A DNA stretch of 64,000 nucleotides from Syngnathus acus (GCF_901709675.1 NC_051089.1:11955976-12019975), one strand, 5' to 3'; shown: positions 37,001 to 48,000, counted from the stretch's first letter. Numbers and translations: made by a program. The notes: a model not told the origin generated them from the letters alone.

Positions 37001-37845
37001 CCTGCACTTGTGTAAATATCTGCTTAAGAAAGCTATCAGGAGCTGTCAGTGAGTTCTGAATTGAAGTAGATTTTTCACTTATTGAGTATTTTTGACTCAC
37101 CACCTTTGGAAAAATATATGCAGTATGTCGTTTCTGCCAAATAAGCTTGATACTTTAGCCACAGATGATGACAAAATGTAAACAAGACATAACGGTGCTC
37201 AAGAAATCTGCATCAACAGCCAGGCTGTAAAACACAACAACTTTTAGCCCACCCTTCTCATTTCTCACTCTCCCTCCCCAAGGACACGAGAGCTTCAACT
37301 CGCGCTCCTTGGCTCTGCAGGCCCAGAAGAAGATCCTGAGCAAGATGGCGACCATGGTGGTGGCCAACATGCTGACGGACGACACCAGCAGCGAAATCCT
37401 GGATGAGCTGTACAAGACTAGTCGCGAGTTCACCAAGAGCAAGAAGGAGGCCCACAAGATCATCAAGGACGTCATCAAGATCGCCCTGAAAATCGGCATC
37501 CTGTATCGCAACCACCAGTTCAGCCCCGACGAGCTGGACACGGTGGAGCGTTTCAAGAAGAAGATGAACCAGGCGGCCATGACGGCGGTGTCCTTCTACG
37601 AGGTGGAGTACACCTTTGACCGGAATATTCTGTCCGAGCTCCTGCTGGAGTGCCGGGACCTGCTTCACACGCTGGTCGAGCAGCACCTAACGGCTCGCTC
37701 TCACGCTCGCATCGACCACGTTTTCAACCATTTCGCCCATGGCGAGTTCCTGGCCGAGCTCTACGGGGACGGAGATGAGTACAGACTGTCTCTGAGGAAG
37801 ATCTGCAACGGCATCAACAAACTTCTGGACGAGGGGACGCTTTAA
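16097..37845 (+). CDS. tnfaip8l3: TNF alpha-induced protein 8-like protein 3 (TIPE3), two coding exons
   Basis: TIPE3 is a cytosolic TIPE/DUF758 protein with an all-helical fold and a hydrophobic cavity; it binds and shuttles phosphoinositides such as PIP2 and PIP3. Coding exon 1 (16097-16142) encodes [15 protein letters not shown], nearly identical to the start of human TIPE3. Exon 2 starts at 37283 after cccctccccaag, completing a Gly codon in phase, and runs to TAA at 37843-37845. The product has 202 aa. Exon 2 shows [67 protein letters not shown] and the C-terminal GINKLLDE, all typical of the family; the acidic N-terminus separates TIPE3 from TIPE1 and TIPE2. Exon 2 is GC-rich against its AT-rich surroundings. 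The intervening 21.1-kb intron contains most of the repeats in the window. It follows cyp19a1a on the same strand, as in human. Confidence 0.95.
16370..16715 (+). repeat. Degenerate tandem repeat at the start of tnfaip8l3 intron 1
   Basis: A block resembling atattagaagtaactctaat followed by gggtactcttgatttaat recurs about six times at 45-70 bp spacing with heavy divergence. It begins 230 bp after the exon 1 donor. It resembles a decayed minisatellite. Confidence 0.55.
17161..17480 (+). repeat. Possible solo LTR-like segment
   Basis: A GC-richer island of about 320 bp stands out from its AT-rich flanks. It has a TATA-like gcataaatac (about 17398-17407), then 50 bp later an AATAAA (17459-17464). 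This order (GC-rich part, TATA, short leader, poly(A) signal) is that of an LTR. No second copy, TG...CA ends or target duplication could be confirmed, so this is weak inference. Confidence 0.25.
17917..18212 (+). repeat. Direct repeat D, copy 2 (partner at 13621-13894)
   Basis: Same-orientation copy of the segment 4.3 kb upstream, slightly longer because of small insertions. Both copies end in tttcaggtgacctttct. This copy is in tnfaip8l3 intron 1, the other is upstream of the gene. Confidence 0.75.
18213..27140. other. tnfaip8l3 intron 1, gene-free left part
   Basis: About 9 kb of AT-rich sequence without any exon or gene that I can support. Small features are an AT run near 18.49 kb, a 17-bp poly(A) near 19.72 kb, a possible hAT remnant around 20.39-20.63 kb, and several smooth, low-repeat stretches with homeodomain-type ATTA and ATGCAGAT motifs (notably 23.15-23.34 and 24.48-24.62 kb) that could be conserved non-coding elements. 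Confidence 0.5.
27150..27248 (+). repeat. AACGATTCGTTC-type repeat head with a perfect 13-bp-arm palindrome
   Basis: The motif gtgaacgattcgttc is followed by a hairpin with arms GAACGAATCACTT (27209-27221) and its exact reverse complement (27226-27238) around a 4-base loop. Related motifs (gaatcgttcaccgaatcgtt) occur at about 33.03-33.11 kb, past the other end of the repeat complex. This motif type is widespread in fish repeats. Confidence 0.6.
27249..27897 (+). repeat. LTR-like direct repeat, copy A
   Basis: A 649-bp segment starting tcatatgacttcaaccagta and ending near gttgttata, repeated in the same orientation at 28970-29700 with an estimated 5% divergence plus one 98-bp indel. It holds an AATAAA (about 27772) followed by a T-rich tail, as LTRs do. 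It also holds the block gccgtaaaacaaagcgaaga, common in dispersed fish repeats. The spurious open frames on both strands are not recognisable proteins. Confidence 0.7.
28164..28242 (-). other. tRNA-like sequence 1 (probable tRNA pseudogene or SINE head)
   Basis: On the minus strand an A-box-like TAGCACAGCGGTTAAGG is followed by a perfect T arm (ACGGG, TTCAAGT, CCCGT) at the right distance for a 79-nt class II (Leu-like) tRNA. The acceptor stem pairs at only 5 of 7 positions and no sound anticodon arm was found, so a functional tRNA is unlikely. Confidence 0.4.
28884..28954 (+). other. tRNA-like sequence 2 (71 nt, probable tRNA-derived repeat)
   Basis: The sequence has an A box TAGTGTAGTGGTCAGCGC (Asp/Glu type), a B box GTTCGAATCCC, a T stem pairing 4 of 5 and an acceptor stem pairing 6 of 7 when G-U pairs are allowed. 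The anticodon stem is poor. It ends 15 bp before repeat copy B. It could be a degenerate tRNA or the head of a SINE. Confidence 0.4.
28970..29700 (+). repeat. LTR-like direct repeat, copy B (with a 98-bp extra segment)
   Basis: Second copy of 27249-27897 in the same orientation. It carries about 98 bp absent from copy A, at roughly 29298-29395 (from tcgatttacgatttgccaag to gcatgaag). The two copies flank about 1.07 kb that has no coding potential but contains the two tRNA-like sequences. The pair resembles the LTRs of a short non-autonomous retroelement, or a simple segmental duplication. Confidence 0.7.
29990..30188. mobile_element. Embedded hAT-type MITE (first of eight full or partial copies in the array)
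   Basis: A 199-bp element runs from CAGGGGTGTTGACCTCCAG to TAGAGCTTGACACCTG. The two halves are imperfect reverse complements over roughly 80 bp (cctcgaggggccgcgttcc against ggaatgcggccccgagg, and so on). CAGGGGTG ends are typical of hAT MITEs in fish. No clean 8-bp target duplication flanks it, perhaps through later decay. The units at 32.6-32.8 kb show the site without it. Confidence 0.7.
30277..30375. repeat. Perfect palindrome in the short array units (36-bp arms); second copy at 30868-30966
   Basis: Arms 30277-30312 and 30340-30375 are exact reverse complements around a 27-nt spacer; the same holds for 30868-30903 and 30931-30966. In long units the corresponding left arm has several mismatches. 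The short unit therefore replaced the left half of the MITE and the CRE-CCAAT-GC part with an inverted copy of the right half. Confidence 0.9.
32910..32982 (-). other. tRNA-like sequence 3 (73 nt, degenerate)
   Basis: On the minus strand: A-box-like TGGTCCACTGGTTAGTGAC, B box GGTTCGATCCC, a T stem that pairs at all five positions with one G-U, and an acceptor stem pairing about 4 of 7. The anticodon arm does not fold convincingly. It lies just after the tandem array. Confidence 0.35.
33140..33205 (-). repeat. Inverted fragment of the array's repeat unit
   Basis: The sequence gtgtacctaatcacaggcca, continuing into cttcatta, is the reverse complement of the end of the MITE-free units (aagtggcctgtgattaggta). 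A shorter related piece (gtgtacctaatgaagtgccc) lies near 51.99 kb. This shows the unit derives from an interspersed element. Confidence 0.65.
33618..33639 (+). repeat. Poly(G) run, 22 bp
   Basis: Twenty-two consecutive G residues, capable of forming a G-quadruplex and prone to sequencing error. Runs of 14-15 G occur at about 38277-38290 and 61589-61603. Confidence 0.9.
33660..37282. other. tnfaip8l3 intron 1, right end
   Basis: AT-rich intron without exons. The only recognisable item is a non-LTR reverse transcriptase remnant at 36.4 kb. The acceptor at 37281-37282 has a good pyrimidine tract (tctcactctccctcccc). Confidence 0.6.
36383..36555 (+). pseudogene. Non-LTR retrotransposon reverse transcriptase fragment
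   Basis: One open frame carries IPQGS at 36383 (family form GVPQGS) and, 28 codons later, LYADDLQI with the catalytic Tyr-x-Asp-Asp box. Order and spacing match the palm region of LINE (Rex1/L2-like) reverse transcriptases. The rest of the domain is lost, and the frame upstream of IPQGS does not align. Confidence 0.65.
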
Positions 37846-38184
37846 CCTTTCACCTGTCTCACACCATCTCACCGCCTGACCACTTCCTGCTCACCCTCCC
37901 ACTGCTTGCATCACTTCCTCCTTTCTTTTTGTCAACTTCCTGTTTCCTGTATCCGTTTCCATGGAGCCAGTTGTAACATCCTGCAGATGTGGCTCACTGT
38001 TGTGTGTCATTGCGACTGTATGTCTCCATGCCTACACTTGGACAATGTGCGTCATGTATGTGTTCACGGGAAGCTGTTTGATCATTTACAGTGGGCTAAA
38101 AAAATCCACATATAATTCACGCGCATTAAAATGCAATGAGAAGTAAAAATGAAACCTACCATAATCATTCAACATGTGTTTTCA

Positions 38185-38190
38185 AATAAA
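38185..38190 (+). terminator. tnfaip8l3 polyadenylation signal candidate
   Basis: AATAAA lies 340 bp after the stop codon and is followed by a GT-rich run (ttggtgtgtgtgtgtgtg) that fits a downstream element. Later hexamers near 38560 and 38610 are alternatives. Confidence 0.55.
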
Positions 38191-38676
38191 ATTGATTGGT
38201 TGGTGTGTGTGTGTGTGTGTGTGGGCTTTAAGAAAAATATTTGATGGAAAAAAAGAGTGAATGGCAGTGTGTGTGTGGGGGGGGGGGGGGTCTCTATGGA
38301 AAATCATTGGTCAAGTAATTCATATCCTTGATATTCAGCTTGAGGTCCATGTACCTGTCGACTTTTTATCCTCACTACTACTGGCAGAAAGACGAGGCCG
38401 CCCTAGTTAAACAACAAATATAGTTGAACAAAATGACTTATTTAGCACTCTTAGTTCCGCTTTTGGCCAACTAGTATGACTTGCGTACCCTTGACATTCC
38501 ACTCATGTGCTGAATTGTCTTCCTAGTAAATGGACCTAAAGCTGGGTAGGAAAATTATCCAATAAATCCTTAAGCGGCTTTTTTATGTACATTCCTTTGT
38601 GTGTGCAAAAATAAATGCACCAATGGCCCAAAAACATGCATTAAGGTATATTTGCATTTGGAAGATTGCGGTAATC

Positions 38677-38757
38677 AATGTGTGTGTGTGTGTGTGTGTG
38701 TGCGTGCGTGTGTGTGTGCGTGCGTGTGCGTGTGCATGTGTGTTCGTGTGTGCGTGT
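38677..38757. repeat. (GT/GC)n microsatellite
   Basis: About 80 bp of GT with scattered GC and AT replacements (tgtgtgcgtgcgtgtgtg). A shorter pure GT run lies at about 38204-38222. The Cys-Val and Thr-His open frames here are artefacts. Confidence 0.9.
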
Positions 38758-39434
38758 ACACTTATGGACTTGGCATGAATCATCTGTACATAAAACCAAT
38801 GACAAGTCAAACTTCTCCAGAGTGTATCACTTGTCTTTTAGTAAAGATTTCTTGTCAAAGTCATCTTGTCATTCCTTCTGATAATAATTGCAAGAAAATG
38901 ATAGCTTCTCACATCTTGGCGCTCATATATATAAATATATATGTTATATGGATGGATTGAATGGGGAAAATAAACCACAAATTGCACACGAGGTCACAGG
39001 TTTCCTGTTGGCTTCCCAAAGATGCACGCGAGACATGACTTTGCAGACTAACGTTTTGAAATACCACTATATAAAGCATTTCTGCTTCAGAGGATGCCTT
39101 GCGGTACTCTGGCCTACAGACATCGTGTCAGCATCCGCCCTTTCACTCTTAAATGTTAAAAGACAAAACCATCAAAGTTAGCCTTGTGGTTATTTTTCAT
39201 CTACACAAAAAAAGACTTTCAAAAAACTCTTTGTAGTTTTGCTTGAAATGTGGCCACCTCAACTGTGAATCAGATTTTGACCATGAAATACAACGATGAT
39301 TCTCAAAATGTGGAACTTGGGTTCTCTCTTGTGCTATGCAAATAAAATCCCTAAATTCAGTTCTGTTTAGGTTTGCTAAATTCACATTCAGACATGTATT
39401 TAGTTAATATGCAACACAACTGAATAATTTTCAC

Positions 39435-39560
39435 AGGCACACTTGTTTAAAACTTTTGTTTAAAAGGTTTGAGAAGCAATGATTATGGGCAAATATCCAG
39501 GCACAGTTGTTTAAACCTTTGTTTAAAATGTTTGAGAAGCAATGATATGGGCAAATATCC
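39435..39560 (+). repeat. Two-copy tandem duplication, 64 and 62 bp
   Basis: Units 39435-39498 and 39499-39560 share caattg-free blocks tttgagaagcaatga and tatgggcaaatatcc with only a few differences. Confidence 0.85.
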
Positions 39561-40088
39561 AGACACACTCAATTCACTTCATCAAAAAAATAAAATCTGA
39601 ATTGCTTGTTTTATTTCCCAATGAATTTTTAATATTACTTTAACTTCCAAGAAACTGCAACTTTATGGGAAATTATAAAAATCTTTCTTTTGCTCCAGCA
39701 TGACTGAGTTTAATGTGGAATACCTTAAACGACAACGTTGTCTCTCACGTCCAACATCAGTGACAAATGGTCTGCTGGATGAATGGATGAACATTTTCAA
39801 GTCTACCCACCTACTCGAGATCAGGAATTGACTTTCATAGTTAAAATATGTAATGCAGTGACCTCTAGTGGTAATTGGTGAATCAGCACGACTGGTCTCT
39901 TTTTTTTTTTTTGTGAAAAAAAAAATGCATGGTCATTTTTTTTACTAAAGAAAAATAGTTGTTTTTAACTAAAAAAAAGCCTTACTATAAATGGTCATTT
40001 GTTTACAAACAAAAAGCTGAACTGGACAAACAAAAAGCTGTACTATGCATGGACATTTTATTTAACCAGAAAAAGCTTTGCTATACAT

Positions 40089-40402
40089 CAGGGGTGTCAA
40101 ACTCACTTTTGTCACGGGTCGCATCGTAGTCATAGTTTCCTTCGGACGGCCATTATGACTGTCAAGCCAAATAAATGTATGAACGTCTCATATTATATAA
40201 GGTATTGGCTACACAACAAACTGATGAATAACTAGTTTTGAAATCAGAGACTAGTAAGAATTGTTCAATATTTTAAAATGATGAATGGTAATCAAAATTG
40301 CTAGAAACATTTTTTTTTAAAGGCAAAGGCAAGTTGCAATATTAGTAGTGACACAAAGTCGATGCAGAATCTTTCTTTGTGGGTCAAAGTTTGCCACCCC
40401 TG
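40089..40402. mobile_element. hAT-type non-autonomous element with 8-bp target duplication
   Basis: The 314-bp element is flanked by the direct repeat CTATACAT (40081-40088 and 40403-40410). Ends are CAGGGGTGTCAAACT and, inverted, CAGGGGTGGCAAACT, matching at 14 of 15 positions. There is no coding capacity. An 8-bp duplication and CAGGGGTG ends identify the hAT superfamily. It interrupts a degenerate repeat whose motif continues on both sides. Confidence 0.9.
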
Positions 40403-41104
40403 CTATACATGGTCATTTTTTTGGGGTTAGGATCAGGGGTCAAGAGTCAGGGGTCGGGAGTTAAAGGTCAGCGGTCACCTGGAGGGATTAGATTAAATTT
40501 TTCAACAATCCTGGAGACTCCAACTGTACAAGAAAATTTATATAAAAACTAAACAGTACATTTTGCATGATATGTCCTCTTTAAAGCCTTATTATTTGTG
40601 GTCTTTCTTTTTTTCATTTAACAAAAAAGCCTGAATAGACATGGTCATTTCTTTTAATTAAAAGAAAGCATCACTGTCCAAGCATGGGGGCTTTTAAATA
40701 CAATAATACGTTATCGGCCGGCCTGAATGTGGCCTATCTCAAGTTTTATACGCATTCTATGTCTAATTGGCATCACACAAAGACTAGGAAAGCAAACAGA
40801 TCATAAAAGTGGCCTTGTAAATCTGTGATGTGAGCATAAGTCTATTGGTTTGCAGGTCATTTAATTGCACTTGCTGTTGACAAGCCAGCGGGCAGAGGAA
40901 AGATCTACAGCGAAAGCATGGCGCACAGAGATTGTGTGACGCACATTATGGGCCAGGTCATGCTCCAACGCTGCAAAAGATGATGAGCAGATGGCCTTCA
41001 ATTATAGACTGGTGAAAAGAAATGCTCAGTTGAATTAAATGCTGTTATTGGTTTAAAATTGCAGACCCAACATACTATTACACAGATGCAAGTTTTGAAA
41101 TCTG

Positions 41105-41256
<152 letters not shown>

Positions 41257-41354
41257 ATTAGTATTATTGATGTGTATGATTTATAATGTCACTAGTAGTA
41301 TTAAGTTGCACACAGTTGCTGCAAAGCACTGCATTGATCTAAAATTTAGATTCT

Positions 41355-41480
41355 AAATGAAGCTCTCAACTCACTTCAGCATATTACCTCGGCTCTAAAA
41401 TGCCGCCCACACACTACTTTGGGCTAAAATAATTTCTGAACTTACATCAACATGCCACAAGATGGTACCAAAGTAATATT
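41355..41480 (-). repeat. Copy of the dispersed family found in cyp19a1a intron 8
   Basis: Read on the minus strand it contains gccgaggtaatatgctgaag, then tgagttgagagcttcattt, and ccatcttgtggcatgttgatg, matching the core of 8541-8912. Divergence is high. Confidence 0.45.
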
Positions 41481-41699
41481 TCTTTTTTGCTCTGACCTTA
41501 GCATACAAAAAACGACTGTGTGGGCTTAGTTGCAAAAACACAATCACAAGATTGGTTAATTTGTCAATGATGTATTTATCATGTGAATGATATTAAATAA
41601 AAGCAGACTTTATACAGCTTTTTTGTGGTGTTTTACGCCGAGACATCACATAGAGTGGACTTTGTTCATGTACAGTGAGACACTTTTTACAGTGTTCTG

Positions 41700-41751
41700 C
41701 TCTTCCTCCTCCTCCTCCTCTTCTTCCTCCTCCTCCTCCTCCTCCTCCTCA
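41700..41751. repeat. (TCC)n polypyrimidine tract upstream of scg3
   Basis: Fifty-one bases of TCC/TTC trinucleotides, about 290 bp before the scg3 start codon and probably in its promoter or 5' UTR. Such tracts are polymorphic and can adopt triplex structures. Confidence 0.85.
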
Positions 41752-42043
41752 GTGAGGGGGCAGGTCCTGTTGTGCTGAGCTGTTTTACATCCTCTGGCCA
41801 GTGATGCTGTGGCTCACACGGGGTTTTGCTCAGCCTTCCTTACTCATCCTTTGTAGAAGCAAAGCGTTTACGTGACCTGCTTTCAGCACCGCAGCCGGCT
41901 GACAGCTCCACCTCGCTCCACAGTCAAGCGGAGATCAGGCCAGCCGAGGGATTCACTCAAGCGACTAGCAATATTGTAGTCTCCGTGGCGGCGCTTGGAG
42001 CCCCAGCAACCGATCTGTTTTTACATTTTTGTTATTCGTGAGG

Positions 42044-45000
42044 ATGGCGTCCAAACACCTTTGCATCGTTTTCCATTTTCTCTTTTTCAGTCTATTAAAC
42101 CAAATATCTGCCTTTCCTACACCGACAGCATCCAGCGAGGGTGAGTCATGTTTTACAGGCTCAATATTTAAGAGCATTAAAACACGTTAATTGCAGATGA
42201 ACAAACTTCAGTGACACATTCTTACTTGTAACAGACACCACAGAATCTCTCAACAATAGAATAACATGGGTGAGAAATGCTCACAATGAACAATTGATGA
42301 CACCAGACTAATTCTAGCTCACATTTGTGGTTCTTTGTAGTTGTTTCCAGCAGTTGTCTGTTAATTTAGCTGTAAATCTGCTCATTAACAGAATACAGCA
42401 AATTGAGCTGCAGCTCGCCAGCGGCTGTTGAGGCCTGTGGTCTATTTTCGACTCAGTTTAATCTTTTGTTTGGTAATCCGATTAAGGTCTGACCAAGAGA
42501 GGGGTGGGGAGAGTGGGAGGGCAGCAGCTTTCATATGTCTCCAGAAGCTTCAACGGAAGTGTTGACAAAACTTGCAAAGTTCTGTTAGAAAGAACCTACA
42601 GCTGTGGAAAATATAATAGACTGCCACCAAATTATCAGTTCAGCCAATAAATGCTCACGGAGATGCAAAGAAATTTAAGTTTTCTTTCTTTGGTTCATTA
42701 CAGTTGTAGATAAATCAGTGTACAATCGACAGCTGACAGAAGAAAGACCACTCCAAGAGCAGGTGAGGTGCTTTCATCTCTCAGAAAAACATGAATTATC
42801 AATAATTTACACAATACTTGTCATTTCCTCAGATTGCCGAGGCGGACAGTGTGAAGACTGCAGTACATTCAGCTGGTAAGAGCAAATCGCATTGCTAATC
42901 AATTAATGAGACAGTCTGAGTTCAGGTTTCAGCACTGCCAGTAAGAAAATGCATCACCAATGCACGGAGAACCTAGAACGAATCAAATTTCAAGGCTTTA
43001 CTGAAGGTTACAAATTGCTGGAAATTTTCCAAGAAATATCTATGAGAAGTTAAGGATGGAGGATTTTGGAACTGTTTTGGAAATTCATGGGAATAGGATA
43101 TAAAAGCACTCACTGAAAAAAAAGTCTTTTGAATTTACTGCACATAATTAAACTGTGTTAAACTAGCATATTTGATTACTTTTGAGGAATGGTGGTGCGA
43201 TTATGTCCTTTTACCAAATATGTAATTGAAAATTAAGCCTTTCTTTCCCCTGGTGTAAGCTTGATTAAAAGCCAGCATTTGAATCAAATCTAGTAAATTC
43301 CTTGTTTAATCCCTTTCCATTCATCCCATGAAAAGTTTCCAACTTTGAAAATACGTGGAAACTGCAGCTCACACCTCTCCTCCACAATGATGAATGATTT
43401 TCATTTGCGCTTCCTATCAGAGAGCAAGCGACCTGCCGTCTCCAAGGAGCCGGACGGTGATGACTCGACCGTACTGAAGTCATTCGCCCAGAGCCATAAA
43501 TCCAAGGAGACCACTGATGAGGTGGAGCAGAAGAAAGATGAGTACATTCCAGATGAATCTGATTCCACCAAGAGTCGCCGCCTGGCTGAGGAATATGACT
43601 CGACCAAGAACGGGATGGAGAATGGCAAGTCCAACACAGAGTACTCACACTCTATACTAAAGTATTACTTACGTCAAAAAATACTCTGATAAAAGTCATA
43701 CTCAATATTCAACTATTATCTTTTTTACTGTTAATTATGTTGATATACAATACCCGTAAAAACTGTCTTTGACGCTGCCGTCTGTTTTTCCAACCCGTAA
43801 ATCTCAACCGCGGTTCATTTGACTTCTGTCCATAGAAGTCGCCCCTCACAAAAATGATCAAGTACCGTACAAATATCCACTAAAATCAACTTTGGTCCAC
43901 AACAAAGCATTTATATTCATGTACAGCTGAGGCTCATCCAGTCGTCATGTTGTCTGCGAGTAGGTGACCTATGAACATGCCACGTGCGTCTGTAGGCAGA
44001 CATGAAAGAGAACACGTGGATGTCAGTGGGATTATCTCCAAAATGCTCTTGTGCCAGCCCTAGCGTTGTATTTTTTTTAATACAATGCCTCAAAAATACT
44101 CCACAAAAGTCAAAACTGTCTTTTTGACCGTCAGGGTTTCAATAGGATTTTTTACTATGTTCATTTTTGTTTATTTATTTTATTATTTATTTAAGTATTG
44201 TTGATTTTTATTTTTTTAATGCAAATAATTTTAAGTCATTTGTAGCCCAATCTAAATTAAACCACTGGTTTAACCATATGCAAGAGTGTAGAAATAAGTA
44301 TAAAGTCAACATTTAAACATTTCCACAGAAATCCAAATCGAAATTAAATCTAGTTATACGGCTCAAAATGCCCCCTCAAGTACTGTACTAAACAACACCA
44401 GAAAACATAAAAACACATTTGCCAGATTATTCCAGGAGGATTCCAGTCTGCCTCATACAGTATATGCTTTCACATCAGATTTGATCAAGGGATAGAACAT
44501 CTTAAAATACAGATGTCCTACTGTATGAATCAGCGTAATAGGATCTTTGAGGTGACGCAAATCACTTCCTGCATATGGCCCAGCATCTGTGAGCTTCTCG
44601 TCTTCTTACGTTACATCACAATTGCAAAGCACACTGTGGATATTCTTTTGTTGTTCCTCAGAGTGAGACAATAATAGCTTGAAGATGATCCAATAAGTCA
44701 GAACTCACTTGCCCTTTGTGGGAGGCACGGGAGTGGTAAAAGAGTTGTGCTGTATGAAGAGCATCTCTCATAAGCATGAGCAAGAAAATATACACGACGT
44801 AGTCAAAGTACTGGGACGCTTGCCAAAACACCTACTTGAAATAAAAATGAACAGTGTTCCTTCGCATTGTTGCAATTCGCTACTTGGTAAAAGATATTTT
44901 TTTCTGCGCTATCCTGCTGTATTCGCTCAGCATGCTGTAAAAATGGTTTTAGCGTGCTTCATAAATCAACACAAGGTAAAGTGGGCCCTTCTGTTTTTCC

Positions 45001-48000
45001 ATATACGCCCCGCAGCGTCCTGATTGATAAATTAATGAAATTTCCTTTGAGGGTGGCTGGAAGACTGCTGTGATTCAGCTGCAGTGTATTCTGTCAAATG
45101 AACAGAGTGCAACACAGTTAACTAACACAAATGATGTCCTCTCTTCTCTCAGATGAGACAGACACATTCCGTCAGGTGGACGGCACTCCGTTGACGGCGG
45201 AGGACATTGTTCAGAAGATTGCAAACAGGATCTATGAGGAGGACGACAGAGGTGTCTTTGACCGAATCGTGTCCAAGCTACTCAAACTGGGTTTGGTAGG
45301 TTTGACAGTAGTAGACAGTACATGAGGCTTTCTTTTATTCGTAGACAGTGGTGGGAAGTAAGCAACCACCTACGAATACTTTAGTGATATTACTTTTAAA
45401 ATCAGCAAAAATTGACCAATTGTTTTTTGTTTTCACACAATGACACATTATAATGCATGACAAATAAAGGTTGAAAAATAGACAGTTTATGCCTATCCTC
45501 AGTCAAATTAGGACAAAATATTGTAAAACAGCAAAATGTTCTACCTGATAATTATATCTTTAATTTTGGAAAAAGATATTCATTTATTCATTGTATATTT
45601 CTTTAAATTAATCGGCAATCAAAATGTTACCCTGCTTAATATAGCTTCAAAAAATGATATCGGTTGGGCCCTAGTTTATATTCCGCTTTCCTGTGAGATG
45701 GAGGGAATATCTGTGCTCACACTGCAGGAACAAATGTCTGTCTCTCTGAAATGAAACGCAATGAAATGTGTGAATTGGATTTTGTTCACCTGTGTATTAC
45801 GAATATGACACCAGCGGTCCACAGCTTCTCTGACTAGCATGGATCAATATTATACAATCCACAGTGGTGTTCAATCTGGCTGTTTGTCTTCCGGTTAGAT
45901 CACGGAAAGTCAGGCTGATACGCTGGAGTATCAGGTGGCCGAGGCCCTGCAGGATCTCATCACCAAAAATGCCAAAAACAACGAGATCAAGGAGAGCAAT
46001 GAAGAGGAAGTCGGGGATGCGGAAGATGGCCAGGCAGCAAACACGGTAATCTCTAATTCACAATTAAGAAGGGATAATGGGGATTTCAATTCATATAAAA
46101 ATGCTTCTTGCATCAGCAGGACAAATGGGAGCAGCCCAGTCGGCGTTACAATGACGACGAGATTATGGATGAGGTGGACAGGGATGCTGAAAATGAGGAC
46201 GAGACAATAGATAACACTTGGGACAAAGATGACGCCGAGGACGACAATGAAGTCAGCCCAGAGGACGGCCTTCAAGATCTCCAGTACTTTCCCAATTTCT
46301 ACCGGCTACTCAGGAGCCTCAATTCCGGTAAGCACCACGCGGTCATCTTACATCACACACACGTACGTCCGAGCCAAGACAAAGAGCCGAACATGTTGTT
46401 GTCATGGCAATCAGGTGTTCCGCGATGAGTCACCTTTGCAAATTGACTACTAGGAACACACATGAACACATCAGTAATTATTCATAATCCATCTTCCAGA
46501 TCCCCGCAGCCAAACACCGCGTGATAATGTGAACACTGGCAACCAATTACTGCCAACACAAAACATGCTTCCTCTGTGTAGTGCTGTCAAAAGTATACTC
46601 ACAATCTGTATTTAAGTAAACGTATAAATACATTTATAAATAAATGTATTGTCAAGTAATGTAAAGATACCTGAAAATTACTTCCTGTCACTGCTCCTGA
46701 TTGATTCGTGACTGTCTCAGATCAAGACGCTCAGGAAAGAGAGACGCTCATCACCATCATGAAAACGCTGATTGATTTTGTGAAGATGATGGTCAAGTAC
46801 GGCACCATCACGCCCGAGGAAGGCGTCTCCTATCTGGGTAAGACCACAAAAAAAAACATCTTTCATTACAACTAATGCAAATGATTTTTTTCTAGTAATT
46901 CTGAATATATGAACTCTAATCTAGATTTATTTTAGTAAATGTTTCCCGTTTTTCTGGATTAGGACATTTTTCTTATCAGTCGGTGCAGCTGAGTGTAAAC
47001 TCGAAATGACAGATTAGTGTCAAGGGTTGAATAGCAGCCTGCTTTTATGGCTCATCATCACATCAGTGAAAGGTTTTTCACGTCAAGCACTGCTGTCACC
47101 TCTTTTTCCTTCCTTTAACTTTCTCTTTTATTCTGGCTCAGTAATCTTTCCTTTTATTTAAGACAGATGTAAAATTTTAACGTCAAAGTCAACCAACAAA
47201 AATTAACAAATTAGACCTGAGTCAGAGTAGTCAAATTATTAAGCGGCTCAAATAAACTTGAACCGTTTTTTTTTTAGAAGAATGAGACTGCATGAAGATG
47301 TGTGAGGTTGGGTTTGTGTGTGAATGTATGTAATAGTGTGTGTGACAGTTTTGTGTGAACGTTTCTGAATGCATGCAAGTGAGTGTGCGAGTGGGTCCAG
47401 TCTAAAGTAGGGCGCTTACGATAGAGGTAATTTGACCAGCAGACCAAAAAAAAAATGGCTGGAATTGAGTTTAAAAAAAAATCAATAAAAACTCATCTGA
47501 AGCGCTGAGGATTTATTGTGTTGTTCAATGAGCATGAAAAGTTCCTCAGAAATAGCTCACATCTATTCACTGGTTGTTAATCTTCACAATTTAAAAATAT
47601 ATGGAGGCTGATGTTAGAGTCCTTCAGCAAGACCTTGAATAGCAGCTAGCCAATAGTGACCATGTAAAGCCGAACAAAACAGCCATTACGCATGATGTGA
47701 GTTGCCATGGCAACCTGTTGGCCTTGGCCATATGGTTGTTTGGGGTGGCACCAGGGATAATTGGTTAGAATTCCACAGTCACTTAGCAACATGTTAACTT
47801 GAGCCACCCTCACCCCCAACTGACCACTGGGTCAGCAAGGTGAGCACACAACAAAAACAAAAGTCTTTTTTTAAAAAAAATAGCACACCAAGGATCAGGA
47901 AAAACAGTGTTTAGTATGTTGGAATGCTCAATGCTGGGAAGGAGGCTGAAAAAAAAAAGCAATTTTCCACACTTCAGGTGGTAGTAGGCGGTGTGAACAC

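Noticed and set aside
37155-37686. Two 140-aa open frames on the minus strand of tnfaip8l3 exon 2
   Set aside because: Complement of a GC-rich real exon; no similarity to any family.
44709-45023. 104-aa open frame in scg3 intron 4
   Set aside because: No homology to SCG3, no flanking splice sites in phase, and exon 5 is placed unambiguously downstream.
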